The translations under genes and the position numbers were made by a program. This document shows, in pieces, positions 48,642 through 56,907 of a stretch of DNA of 64,000 bases; position 1 is the first letter of the stretch, and every line of letters starts with the position of its first letter. The stretch is taken from the NCBI RefSeq assembly GCF_025642745.1, contig NZ_JANZKP010000006.1:40943-104942 (forward strand), in the 5' to 3' direction. A model generated the notes under the pieces. That model had not been told where the DNA came from. It was given only the letters and a program-made list of their open reading frames with translations, and did no database searches. This DNA is from Cellulomonas sp. RIT-PI-Y (GTDB taxonomy: Bacteria; Actinomycetota; Actinomycetes; Actinomycetales; Cellulomonadaceae).

Positions 48642-49507
48642 GCCCGCACGCCGCGCAGCACCGAGGACCCGGCGAACTCGGCGGGCACCGGCGCCGCCCC
48701 CGCGACGAACCCCGGCACCGGGTCGAGCACCAGCGTGGATCCGAAGAACGCCACCGGGTTCCGCCACAGCACCTGGTCGACCTCGTCCGCGGTGAACCCC
48801 GCCTCCAGCATGGTCATCCCGGTGCGCCAGGTCTTCAGCGGGTCGGAACGACCCCAGTCCGCGGCGGAGTTCACGATCATCCGCTCCAGCCCGTACTCGC
48901 GCAGGATCGCCACCATCCGGACCTCGTCCATCTTCGTGTCCGGGTAGATCGAGAACCCGGCCCAGGCCCCCGCGTCCCGCACCAGCGCCACCGTGGTCTC
49001 GTTCAGGTGGTCCACCAGCACCCGGTCCGGCGTCATGCCCGCGTCCCGCACCACGTCCAGCGTCCGCCGGGTCCCGGCCAGCTTGTCCCGGTGCGGGGTG
49101 TGCACCAGTGCGGGCAGCTCCGCCGTCACCGCCATCGCGAGCTGTGCGGCGAACACCTCGTCCTCCTCCCGGGTCATCGCGTCGTAGCCCAGTTCGCCGA
49201 CCGCGACCACGCCCTCCTTGGCCAGGTACCGCGGGATGACCTCCAGCACCTCCCGGCAGCGCGGGTCGTTCGCCTCCTTGGGGTTCAGCCCGATCGTCGC
49301 GTGGTGCCGGATGCCGAACTGGGCCGCCCGGAACCGCTCCCAGCCGATCAGCGCGTCGAAGTAGTCCACGAAGGACCCCACGCCGGTCCGGGGCTGCCCG
49401 AGCCAGAACGCGGGCTCCACCACCGCCCGGACCCCGGCCGCGTACATCGCCTCGTAGTCGTCGGTGGTGCGGCTGGTCATGTGGATGTGCGGGTCGAGGA
49501 TGCGCAT
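48638..49507 (-). CDS. eboB: EboB-like TatD-family metal hydrolase
   Basis: A 289-residue TatD-like amidohydrolase. The metal-binding HxH is in LDPHIHMTSRTTDDYEAMYA, with Glu in GVVAVGELGYDAM and His residues in PALVHTPHRDK and VLVDHLNE. The short N-terminus and the AFWLGQPRTGVGSFVDYF block are typical of the Ebo-cluster group. It is likely a cytosolic hydrolase of an unknown ester or amide. The ATG at 49507 shares one base with the eboA stop (TGATG). Confidence 0.9.
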   Translation of the reverse strand: MRILDPHIHMTSRTTDDYEAMYAAGVRAVVEPAFWLGQPRTGVGSFVDYFDALIGWERFRAAQFGIRHHATIGLNPKEANDPRCREVLEVIPRYLAKEGVVAVGELGYDAMTREEDEVFAAQLAMAVTAELPALVHTPHRDKLAGTRRTLDVVRDAGMTPDRVLVDHLNETTVALVRDAGAWAGFSIYPDTKMDEVRMVAILREYGLERMIVNSAADWGRSDPLKTWRTGMTMLEAGFTADEVDQVLWRNPVAFFGSTLVLDPVPGFVAGAAPVPAEFAGSSVLRGVRA

Positions 49508-50235
49508 CAGAACTCCTTCTCCGGCCCGGCGATCCGGGCGAGGTCGTCGGGGACGACGCGACCGGCGGCCCGTCGTTCGGCCGCCAGGTCACCGGCCATC
49601 CGGGCCAGCTCCGCGTCGGCTCGTTCGGTCAGACCGGTGACCGCGTCCAGGCTGACCTGCTGGAACACCAGCTTCACCACGGCGTGCCGCCAGCTGTGCT
49701 GATCGAGGTGTGCCGCGGCGAACGGGCCCGTGGCGGCCGCGACCAGCGAGGGGTCGTTCGTCCGCAACGCGTCCGCGGCCAGCTCCAGGCCGACCGGTAC
49801 CAGCTCCGGCGGCAGCGGCCCGCGCACGGTCAACGCGTCCAGGCCGCGCAGCACCCCGCGCCGCTCCCCGGTGTCGCCCTCCCGGTAGCGCACCCGAAGC
49901 TCCTCCGCGAGCGCATCCGGTGCGACGTCTCCGTCGAACGCGGCCACGACCAGCGCGGCCCGGGCGGCATCGGCGACGGTGCCGTGCACCACCCCACCGG
50001 GATCGCTCCCCGGCCGGAGCGGATCCCGTCCCACCCGGCGCGCCGCCCAGGCGAAGGGCTGCGCCAGTGTCCCGGGGTCGCGCCGCACCTCGGCGACCGC
50101 CTCGGCCAGCCACCCGGTGGCGGGAGCCAGCGCGGCGGCCACCACCGTGGGCGGGTCGGCGGCCGGCGAGGAGGGCGGCCGACTGACGGTCGGGTCGTGG
50201 TCGGTGCGGGCCGGGGACGGCGTCGTCGGCGTCAT
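49507..50235 (-). CDS. eboA: EboA domain protein
   Basis: A 242-residue protein. After about 28 disordered Pro/Thr/Ser residues, the helical EboA domain spans the rest. Family features are LDQHSWRHAVVKLVFQQVSL, the following LTERADAELARMAGDLAAER and GRVVPDDLARI at the C-terminus. EboA has no known activity; it is the marker of the cluster. The ATG at 50235 follows TGGAGCAGCC. It is placed between the TIM-barrel protein, 29 nt upstream, and EboB. Confidence 0.88.
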   Translation of the reverse strand: MTPTTPSPARTDHDPTVSRPPSSPAADPPTVVAAALAPATGWLAEAVAEVRRDPGTLAQPFAWAARRVGRDPLRPGSDPGGVVHGTVADAARAALVVAAFDGDVAPDALAEELRVRYREGDTGERRGVLRGLDALTVRGPLPPELVPVGLELAADALRTNDPSLVAAATGPFAAAHLDQHSWRHAVVKLVFQQVSLDAVTGLTERADAELARMAGDLAAERRAAGRVVPDDLARIAGPEKEF

Positions 50236-50264
50236 GGCTGCTCCAGGGGGGTCGGAGGGACGGG

Positions 50265-51116
50265 TCAGGACGTGGACGGCACCGGGCGGGGCCGCCGGGC
50301 GGTGGTGATCGCGGTGTGGCTCGCACGCAGGAGACGCGGGGCGTCCCAGGAGTGGCGTGGGAGCTCCACCGAGACCACCCCGTCGAATCCGGTGCGGTCG
50401 AGGGCCGCGAGCGCCGCGGGCAGGTCCAGATCCCCCTCCCCGAACGGCCGGTGCTCGTGGTGGGTGTCCGGCATATCGTCGATCTGCACGTGCGCCAGGG
50501 CCGGGGCCGCCGCCGACAGCGCGCCATCCACCCCGCCCGGCTCGACCACCAGGCAGTGCCCGATGTCCACGGTCAGTCCGAGCGGGCCGGGATCGCCCAG
50601 TGCCGCCCGCACCGCGAGCGCGTCGGCGACGGTCTCCACCACCATGCCGGGCTCCGGTTCCAGCGCGAGCCGCACGCCGGAGCGCCCGGCGACGCCCACC
50701 AGCCCGCCGAGCCGATCGAGCAACCGGCCCCGCGCCGTCTCCGGGTCGTCGCCGGGGGTCAGCACGCCGGAGAAGAACTGCACGGTGGCCGCCCCGAGCT
50801 CCTCGGCCACCTGCACCGCACGACGCAGGTAGGCCACCCGGGCATCGGCCTCGGCGTCCACCAGGGCGGGTGCGTGCTTGCGGCGCGGGTCGAGCAGGAA
50901 GCGGGTGCCGGTCTCCACCACCACCCGCAGCCCGGCCGACTCCAGCCGGCGGTGCAGCCGGTGCACCTCGTCCGGCCCTGCCCACGGGTCGAGGTGCGGG
51001 AAGCCGAGCGTGAGCGCGACCGCGCCGTACCCGGACTCCGCGATCAGGTCGAGGGCCTGCGGCAACGGGTGGTCGCCGAGCCCGTTGGTGCCGTAGCCGA
51101 GCGTCCAGCCGGTCAC
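50265..51116 (-). CDS. Sugar phosphate isomerase/epimerase-like TIM barrel in the Ebo-type cluster
   Basis: A 283-residue xylose-isomerase-like TIM barrel. It shows TLGYGTNGLGDHPLPQALDL, metal-binding Glu in VRLALEPEPGMVVETVAD, LTVDIGHCLVVEPGG, and a C-terminal Glu in VVSVELPRHSW. The fold catalyses isomerisation or epimerisation using a divalent metal. Distinct from EboE in sequence, it would be the second barrel of the cluster. The GTG at 51116 overlaps the UbiA stop (GTGA). Confidence 0.87.
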   Translation of the reverse strand: MTGWTLGYGTNGLGDHPLPQALDLIAESGYGAVALTLGFPHLDPWAGPDEVHRLHRRLESAGLRVVVETGTRFLLDPRRKHAPALVDAEADARVAYLRRAVQVAEELGAATVQFFSGVLTPGDDPETARGRLLDRLGGLVGVAGRSGVRLALEPEPGMVVETVADALAVRAALGDPGPLGLTVDIGHCLVVEPGGVDGALSAAAPALAHVQIDDMPDTHHEHRPFGEGDLDLPAALAALDRTGFDGVVSVELPRHSWDAPRLLRASHTAITTARRPRPVPSTS

Positions 51117-52162
51117 GTCTCGCTCACCGTCCTGCCGCGACGCCGCAGGGCGATCCCCACCAGCCCCGCGAGCCCGATCACGCCGGCTGCGGCCGGCGAC
51201 CCCGAGCGCGCGGCCCAGGCCACCTGCAACGGGATCATCGCCCGGATGCCCGCCCCGGTGGCCGTCCTCGCCCGTGCCGCACCGGGCTCCCGGACGGCCG
51301 CGAGCTGCGGGCCCAGCACCGACGCGGCGTAGGCCGCCGCACCGCCCAGCGTCGCCAGCCGCCCGAGTGCGCCGGCTCCGGCGCGCGAGGTCGGTACATC
51401 GGCGCCGAGTTCGGTAGCGCGGGGACCGAACTGACTGCGGGAGTACCGAACTCGGCGCCGCGCGACGGTGGGCGGAGTGATCCGCAACCGGGGGGTGCCC
51501 GCGGTCGTCGGGCGCGGGAGCGCGGTGGCCGCCAGCACGGCCGCGCTCCCCGCCAGCACGCTCGCCGCCACCACCGCGCTGGTGCCGTGCACCTCACCGC
51601 GGGACAGCCAGGTGACCCCGGCGGTGTGCCCCGCCACGGTCAGCGCGGCGGGCGCCGCGGCACGCAGCCGTCCGACCCCCGCGCCCATCAGCACGTCCAG
51701 GCCCCGGCACGCCGCCATCGCCACCGGCCCGGCCGGGCTCTCCTTCAGCACCGCGTCGTACAGCCACACCCCGACGGCGAGCGGGGCGGCGACCGCCAGC
51801 GCCCGCACCCCTCCGCCGACCGCCGCACACCCGAGCCCGGCGACCCCCAGCCCGCCGGCCACCGCCACCGCGCGTCGGGGCGTGATCCGCCCGGACGGGA
51901 TCGGACGCTCGGGTCGCTCGACCGCGTCCAACTCCCGGTCCGCCCAGTCGTTGAGTGCCATCCCGCCGGAGTACAGGCACGCGGACGCGAGGGGCAGCGC
52001 CGCCCGCCGGAGCGTCCACGGGTGACCGGCGGCGGCCGACCCGGCGAGGGCGTCGCCCAGCACCGTCAGCACCGCGGGCGCCCGCACCAGCTCCAGGTGG
52101 TCGGCGACCGTGGGCGTGCCGCGATGCCCTGGCACCCCGAACCCGCGGACCAGGACCGTCAC
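51113..52162 (-). CDS. eboC: UbiA-family prenyltransferase, EboC-like
   Basis: A 349-residue integral membrane prenyltransferase. The first Asp-rich motif is NDWADRELDAVERPERPIPS (NDxxD), which binds the prenyl diphosphate through magnesium. The second, expected as DxxxD, reads YDAVLKESPAGP here and is weaker. About eight helices are present. Members of this subgroup (known to me as SCO3242-type) sit in the same cluster in Streptomyces. Residues about 235-257, in a hydrophilic loop, are encoded by the palindromic element seen in the GH43 gene. The GTG at 52162 overlaps the inositol-phosphate synthase stop. Confidence 0.86.
   Translation of the reverse strand: MTVLVRGFGVPGHRGTPTVADHLELVRAPAVLTVLGDALAGSAAAGHPWTLRRAALPLASACLYSGGMALNDWADRELDAVERPERPIPSGRITPRRAVAVAGGLGVAGLGCAAVGGGVRALAVAAPLAVGVWLYDAVLKESPAGPVAMAACRGLDVLMGAGVGRLRAAAPAALTVAGHTAGVTWLSRGEVHGTSAVVAASVLAGSAAVLAATALPRPTTAGTPRLRITPPTVARRRVRYSRSQFGPRATELGADVPTSRAGAGALGRLATLGGAAAYAASVLGPQLAAVREPGAARARTATGAGIRAMIPLQVAWAARSGSPAAAGVIGLAGLVGIALRRRGRTVSET
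51391..51460. repeat. Intragenic palindromic element, copy 2 (in UbiA)
   Basis: 16-bp perfect arms GGCGCCGAGTTCGGTA (51401-51416) and TACCGAACTCGGCGCC (51444-51459), with TCGGTACA just outside. The whole aligns ungapped with 21729-21798 at about 79%. On the coding strand it gives SRSQFGPRATELGADVPTS, while a different frame gives EFGTPAVSSVPALPNSAPM, the peptide the GH43 copy uses. Confidence 0.8.
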
Positions 52163-53280
52163 AGCGCCGCCTCCGCCGTCCGCTCCGCCCACGCGCGCAG
52201 CGCCGCCGCCTGGTCCGCGGCGCCGTGCCGGTCGCTGCCCCACGGGTCCTTGAAGAAGAACCCCAGCTCGGGCACCACCCCGGCGAGGCCGGCCCGGTCG
52301 GCCAGCGCCAGCAACCGGGTCAGGTCCAGCACCATGGGCGCGGCGAGCATCGAGTCGTAGGCGCTCCAGGTGGTCTGCAGCGTGATCCGCGAGCCGAGGA
52401 AGCCCTGCACGTGCACGTGGTCCCAGGCGACCTTGACGTCGCCGAGATCGGGCACGTTGTCGATATGCAGCGGGGTGACGTCGCTGCCGGTCAGGTCCCG
52501 CAGGCCCCGGGTCTTGGAGGCGAGCTTGGAGCGCACCGCCGCCGGGTCGGCGAGGGTCGCACCGTCCCCGCCGCCGAGCAGGTTCGCCCCGGCCCAGGAG
52601 AGCACCCGCAGCCCCCGGTCGGTGAACGCGGGGGCGAGCACGGTGCGCAGCCAGGTCTGGCCGGTCTTGCCGTCCTGCCCGGCGACCGGCACCCCGGCCT
52701 CCCGGGCCAGGTCGAGCAGGGGCCGCATGCCGGTCGACGGGGTGAAGCCGGCGTAGGGACTGCCGGCCAGCAACGCGGCCCAGGCCATGACCGCGGAGGG
52801 CGGCAGCACCTCGCGGTCCGGCTCGGCGATCGCCTCGACGGAGAAGTCCGGCAGGTCGTGGGGCGGCTCGGTGGAGGACAGGTCGATCACCACCACCCGG
52901 GACAGGCCGTGGCGCTCGCGGAAGTCGATCAGGTCGGCGGCCAGTCGTTCGGCCTCCTGCTGCTGGGAGCGCCCCGGCGGCAGGGCGGCGTAGCCGGGGC
53001 GGATCTCGGCGTCGGCGAGCTCCAGGTCGTCCCGGGTGGCGGCGAGCAGGGCCGCGGGGATCATCCCGGCGTCGACCAGGGTCTCGGCCCGCTTGGCCAG
53101 GGAGACATCGCTGACGTCGTGCCCGCCGACCACGATCCGGTCCCAGTCCTCGAGCCCGGGCCAGCCCGCGGTGACGCAGCCCTCGGGTCCGGCGTGCCCG
53201 CGCGCGAGGGCGGCCAGGCCGAGCACGGCGGTGGTGGCGACCGACCCCCGGGCGCCGATCAGCCACAGGCCGGTGCTCAC
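52159..53280 (-). CDS. ino1: Inositol-3-phosphate synthase
   Basis: A 373-residue NAD-dependent enzyme turning glucose-6-phosphate into myo-inositol-3-phosphate. It begins [15 protein letters not shown], the NAD-binding site, and contains [32 protein letters not shown], and the catalytic stretch [20 protein letters not shown] with [16 protein letters not shown]. Its length fits the compact bacterial form. It takes the place occupied by a sugar-phosphate cyclase (EboD) in other Ebo clusters, pointing to an inositol phosphate as the building block. The GTG at 53280 overlaps the isomerase stop (GTGA). Confidence 0.93.
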   Translation of the reverse strand: MSTGLWLIGARGSVATTAVLGLAALARGHAGPEGCVTAGWPGLEDWDRIVVGGHDVSDVSLAKRAETLVDAGMIPAALLAATRDDLELADAEIRPGYAALPPGRSQQQEAERLAADLIDFRERHGLSRVVVIDLSSTEPPHDLPDFSVEAIAEPDREVLPPSAVMAWAALLAGSPYAGFTPSTGMRPLLDLAREAGVPVAGQDGKTGQTWLRTVLAPAFTDRGLRVLSWAGANLLGGGDGATLADPAAVRSKLASKTRGLRDLTGSDVTPLHIDNVPDLGDVKVAWDHVHVQGFLGSRITLQTTWSAYDSMLAAPMVLDLTRLLALADRAGLAGVVPELGFFFKDPWGSDRHGAADQAAALRAWAERTAEAAL

Positions 53281-54284
53281 GCGTCCTCCCGGGTGGAGAA
53301 GGCGGAGTCGAAGGCCGCGTCGGGGGCGTCGAAGGCCAGCGACCGGACGAACTCCAGCGCCTGCGGGGCGCCGAGCAGCCGGTCCATCCCGGCGTCCTCC
53401 CACTCGACCGAGATCGGGCCGGTGTACCCGATGGCGTTCAGCGCCCGGAATGCGTCCTCCCAGGGCACGTCGCCGTGTCCGGTGGAGATGAAGTCCCAGC
53501 CCCGGCGCGGGTCGGCCCACGGCAGGTGCGATCCGAGCCGGCCGTTGCGGCCGTTGTGCATCCGCCGGCGGGTGTCCTTGCAGTCCACGTGGTAGATCCG
53601 GTCGGCGAAGTCGACCAGGAACCCGATCGGGTCCAGGTCCTGCCAGACCATGTGGCTCGGGTCCCAGTTCAGCCCGAACGCCTCGCGGTGCCCGATCGCC
53701 TCCAGGGTGCGCACGGTGGTCCAGTAGTCGTAGGCGATCTCGCTGGGGTGCACCTCGTGCGCGAACCGGACGCCGACCTCGTCGAACACGTCCAGGATCG
53801 GGTTCCACCGGTCCGCGAAGTCCTGGTACCCGGCCTCGATGGTCTCGGCCCGGACCGGCGGGAACATCGCGACGTACTTCCAGATCGACGATCCGGTGAA
53901 CCCGACCACGGTGTCCACGCCGAGCTTGGCCGCGAACCGGGCGGTGTGCTGCAGCTCCTCCGCGGCGCGCCGACGGACCCCCTCCGGGTCGCCGTCGCCC
54001 CAGATCCGCGGGGAGAGCATGTCCTGGTGGCGCTGGTCGATCGGGTCGTCGCAGACCGCCTGGCCCTTGAGGTGGTTGGAGATCGCCCAGACCTGGAGGC
54101 CGTAGCGGTCCAGGACGTCGCGGCGGGACTGCACGTAGGCGTCGTCGTCCCAGCGCCACGGGTCCAGGTGGTCGCCCCAGCAGGCGATCTCCAGGCCGTC
54201 GTAGCCCCAGCCCGCGGCCAGCTCGGCCACCTTCTCGAACGGGAGGTCGGCCCACTGGCCGGTGAACAGGGTGATCGGTCGCAT
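53277..54284 (-). CDS. Sugar phosphate isomerase/epimerase (TIM barrel)
   Basis: A 335-residue TIM barrel. Markers are [39 protein letters not shown], Glu in [18 protein letters not shown], the [14 protein letters not shown] metal region and Glu in [14 protein letters not shown]. Homologues accompany Gfo/Idh/MocA dehydrogenases in 3-keto-sugar or polyol pathways. It could thus belong to the sugar genes on its other side, but its GTGA overlap with ino1 makes it the first gene of the Ebo-type run. The ATG at 54284 follows GAAGGAG. Confidence 0.88.
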   Translation of the reverse strand: MRPITLFTGQWADLPFEKVAELAAGWGYDGLEIACWGDHLDPWRWDDDAYVQSRRDVLDRYGLQVWAISNHLKGQAVCDDPIDQRHQDMLSPRIWGDGDPEGVRRRAAEELQHTARFAAKLGVDTVVGFTGSSIWKYVAMFPPVRAETIEAGYQDFADRWNPILDVFDEVGVRFAHEVHPSEIAYDYWTTVRTLEAIGHREAFGLNWDPSHMVWQDLDPIGFLVDFADRIYHVDCKDTRRRMHNGRNGRLGSHLPWADPRRGWDFISTGHGDVPWEDAFRALNAIGYTGPISVEWEDAGMDRLLGAPQALEFVRSLAFDAPDAAFDSAFSTREDA

Positions 54285-54314
54285 GGTGTCTCCTTCGACA
54301 GGTGCGGGTGGGGA

Positions 54315-55523
54315 TCAGGCGGTGCGCGGGGCGGATCCGCCCAGGGCGGCGGCGACGGCGGCGTCGACGGCCCGTTGCTGGGCGGCCCGGCGGCGGCGAC
54401 CGGCACCGGCCCGCCACACGACGACCGCCACCACCAGCAGCAACGCGGCGATCCAGGTCCACGGGATCGCCCAGGCCTGGGCGGAGGCGGTGGCGGTGGG
54501 CACGGCGACGTCCTCCGCGGTCGCCCCCGGCAGTGCGACGACGGTGCCGTCCACGCTGATCTCCGCGGTGGCCAGCAGCAGCGGCCAGACCTCCTCCAGG
54601 GTGGCGGTGCGCTGGACGGTCGCGCCGGGGATCAGCTCGGGCAGGTCGACCTGGGCAGCCGGGGCGCTGCCCCAGCCGAACGGGCCGCCGACGGTGACGG
54701 TCTCGCCGGGGGCGATCCGCGCGTTGCCGGTGTTGGTCACGGCGAAGCTGACCGTGGCGGTGCCCGGGGCCAACGGGTTCGCCCCGGCGCCGAGGTAGCT
54801 GACCCGCACGTCGTCGACGGTGAGCGCGGGGGTGAGCTCACCGGTGACCCGCAGGTGGATCCGGGAGCCGAGTCGCCGGTCCACGGTGACCCCCTCGGCG
54901 TTCTCCACCCGCAGCGTGGACACCACCCCACCGGCGTAGTCGCCGGGCTGGGCGACCGCGGGGACGGTGAGGGTGAACGGCACCTCGACCGACTCGTCCG
55001 GCGGGACGGTCACCGGGCTGCTCGCGGCGACGGTCCACGCGCCGAGCGCCCGGGACTCCTCCCCCGCGGGCAACAGGTCGAGGGTGCCGTCGGGGGTCAG
55101 GAAGCCGTCGGCGGCGTAGACGTCCAGGGTCAACGGCTCGGCGCCGCGGTTGGTGACGACGATCGCGTCCTGCAGGGTGCCGCCGGGCGGCAGCCGGTAC
55201 GCGAAGTTGGGCCGGTCGGTGCCGTGCACGCTGTCGGCCGGGCGGACGCCCCAGGAGACCTGCGCGGGGTCCACGGCCGGCTCCACGGCGGCGGGGGCGG
55301 GCACGGCCGCGGTGCTCGGCACCGGGCCAGCGGCGCTGGGCTCGGGGCCGGCTGCGCTGGGGGCGAGGATGGTGGCGTCGGCGCTCGGCGCCAGGGCGAA
55401 CAGCCCGGCCAGCGCGAGCGTCAGGATCAGGATCGCGGCGCGGAGCGCGGAGCGGAGCGCCGGGCTCGGCGGGGACGTGAGGCGAGCGGCCTCGTCGTCG
55501 TGAGGGGTGGAGCGCAGAGACAT
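54315..55523 (-). CDS. DUF916-type WxL-interacting surface protein
   Basis: A 402-residue exported protein. A signal peptide (ILTLALAGLFALAPSADA) is followed by an Ala/Pro-rich linker and two immunoglobulin-like domains, with the DUF916 pattern FAYRLPPGGTLQDAIVVTN, VPFTLTVPAVAQPGDYAGGV and VVSTLRVE. A membrane helix (WIAALLLVVAVVVWRAGA) and a basic tail end it, so it would sit at the membrane facing out. In Firmicutes such proteins anchor WxL surface proteins. The gene is transcribed after a WxL-like gene, separated by a perfect 44-bp palindrome. Confidence 0.8.
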   Translation of the reverse strand: MSLRSTPHDDEAARLTSPPSPALRSALRAAILILTLALAGLFALAPSADATILAPSAAGPEPSAAGPVPSTAAVPAPAAVEPAVDPAQVSWGVRPADSVHGTDRPNFAYRLPPGGTLQDAIVVTNRGAEPLTLDVYAADGFLTPDGTLDLLPAGEESRALGAWTVAASSPVTVPPDESVEVPFTLTVPAVAQPGDYAGGVVSTLRVENAEGVTVDRRLGSRIHLRVTGELTPALTVDDVRVSYLGAGANPLAPGTATVSFAVTNTGNARIAPGETVTVGGPFGWGSAPAAQVDLPELIPGATVQRTATLEEVWPLLLATAEISVDGTVVALPGATAEDVAVPTATASAQAWAIPWTWIAALLLVVAVVVWRAGAGRRRRAAQQRAVDAAVAAALGGSAPRTA

Positions 55524-55561
55524 CGTGAACCGCCTGAACGAGGGAGTGGGCGGGGTGGGGT

Positions 55562-55605
55562 GCCGTCGTCCCGTCCGGGTCGCGCGACCCGGACGGGACG
55601 ACGGC
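55562..55605. terminator. 44-bp perfect palindrome between WxL-like and DUF916 genes
   Basis: Arms of 22 bases (beginning GCCGTCGTCCCGTCCGGGTC) meet at 55583/55584 with no spacer. As RNA this forms a very stable stem after the WxL-like gene. It may limit read-through to the DUF916 gene so the surface protein is made in excess of its anchor, or serve as a recombination-prone DNA site. Confidence 0.75.
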
Positions 55606-55612
55606 GTGCCGG

Positions 55613-56890
55613 TCAGCTCAGCGCGGTCAGCGTGAGCGTCGCGGTGTAGGTGCCCGACGGGGAGTCGAGCGGGAGCTGCAGGTCGAGGTCCGCACCGACC
55701 AGCGAGGAGCCACGGGCGTGACCCTCCTCCGCCGATGCCAGGGTCCGGGCCACCGACAGGCCCTCGCCGCCGCCCTCCAGGGCGCTGGGCACCGGCGCAC
55801 CGGCCACCGCGTCACCCGCGTTCTCCAGCACCTCGGGCGTCCAGCCCAGGAAGGAGGAGGACAGTGCCTGGCCGCCGGCCCGGAAGTCGGAGACCTGCGC
55901 GGTGATCGACCAGACCGGGTCGCCGGCCCGGGTGTCCTGCACCCGCACCGGCACGATCTCGCCGGTGGCCTGGTACCGGTCCTGGAGCTCCTCGGCGACG
56001 CCCAGGTTCACCAGGCCGTTGCCGCCCTCCAGGGACCAGGTCAGCTCACCCGCCCGCTGGTCCGGCACGGTGACCGCGATCGCCTGATCGCCCGCGACGG
56101 CCTCGCCCGGCTGCTCGCCGGTGAAGTCGCCGGTGACCGATCCGGCGGTCACGCCCGGGCCGAAGGCGGCGGCCGGGTCGTTGCCGTCCAGGGTGATCGC
56201 GCCGAACACGGTGGTCTGGGCCACCCGCAGGTTCGCGGTGTTGCCCGAGAGCACCAGGTCACGGCCGATCGTGTTGCCCCAGGAACCGGGGCTGCCGTCG
56301 GCGTTGGCGCCGATCAGCACGTCCCGGGACGAGCCGGTGACCGAGACGCTGCCGCCCACCACCGCGCCGGAGACCAGCGCCCCGAAGTCGGCGTCGGCGA
56401 TGGTGACGTCCCCGTCGACGCCGGTGCGCACCAGGTCCAGGTAGGTCGGCGCCTGGGCCAGCAGACCGCCGGTGATGTCCGAGTCGGTGATCTCCACGTC
56501 GACGCCGCCGGTGGCGACCGAGCCGCCCACGGTGAGGTCGTTGAGGTAGAGGAACCCGACCCGGGTGTCCGAGGCGTAGACGCTGATGTCCCCGCCGACG
56601 CTGGTGCCGTCGATCAGCACGCCGTACGGGTCGGTGGCGACCACGTCACCGGTGATGGTGGCGGAGGTGGCGTCCAGCCAGCCGCCGGGCTCCACGATCA
56701 CCGAGCCCTCGACGGTGGCACCGCCGAGGACGCAGTCGGCGCCGGCCGGGACCACCAGGTCGCCGGTGACCGCCTGGTCGCCCAGGTCGGCAGTGCAGTC
56801 GGTGCCGGCGGCCTGCGCCACCGGGATGCCGACCGCGGTGAGGGCGAACGTCCCGACCAGCACGGCCGGGATCTTCCACATGCGCTTCAT
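55613..56890 (-). CDS. WxL-like secreted surface protein with beta-helical repeats
   Basis: A 425-residue exported protein. The signal peptide is WKIPAVLVGTFALTAVGIPV followed by AQAAG. Residues about 30-240 form imperfect beta-helix repeats of the type VTGDLVVPAGADCVLGGATV and VEGSVIVEPGGWLDATSATI, like bactofilin or pectate-lyase solenoids. The C-terminal part (WSITAQVSDFRAGGQALSSS through SGTYTATLTLTALS) has the layout of a WxL domain, although the second WxL is degenerate. WxL domains bind peptidoglycan or DUF916 partners, and such a partner is encoded next. The ATG at 56890 begins MKRMWKIP. Confidence 0.75.
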   Translation of the reverse strand: MKRMWKIPAVLVGTFALTAVGIPVAQAAGTDCTADLGDQAVTGDLVVPAGADCVLGGATVEGSVIVEPGGWLDATSATITGDVVATDPYGVLIDGTSVGGDISVYASDTRVGFLYLNDLTVGGSVATGGVDVEITDSDITGGLLAQAPTYLDLVRTGVDGDVTIADADFGALVSGAVVGGSVSVTGSSRDVLIGANADGSPGSWGNTIGRDLVLSGNTANLRVAQTTVFGAITLDGNDPAAAFGPGVTAGSVTGDFTGEQPGEAVAGDQAIAVTVPDQRAGELTWSLEGGNGLVNLGVAEELQDRYQATGEIVPVRVQDTRAGDPVWSITAQVSDFRAGGQALSSSFLGWTPEVLENAGDAVAGAPVPSALEGGGEGLSVARTLASAEEGHARGSSLVGADLDLQLPLDSPSGTYTATLTLTALS

Positions 56891-56907
56891 GGTTTCCTCT
56901 CCCCGCC

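Noticed and set aside
52159..53280. Reading Ino1 and the isomerases as an inositol-degradation operon
   Set aside because: Ino1 makes inositol phosphate and does not degrade it. The iolC/iolD/iolE-type genes of catabolism are absent, while EboA, EboB and EboE are present.
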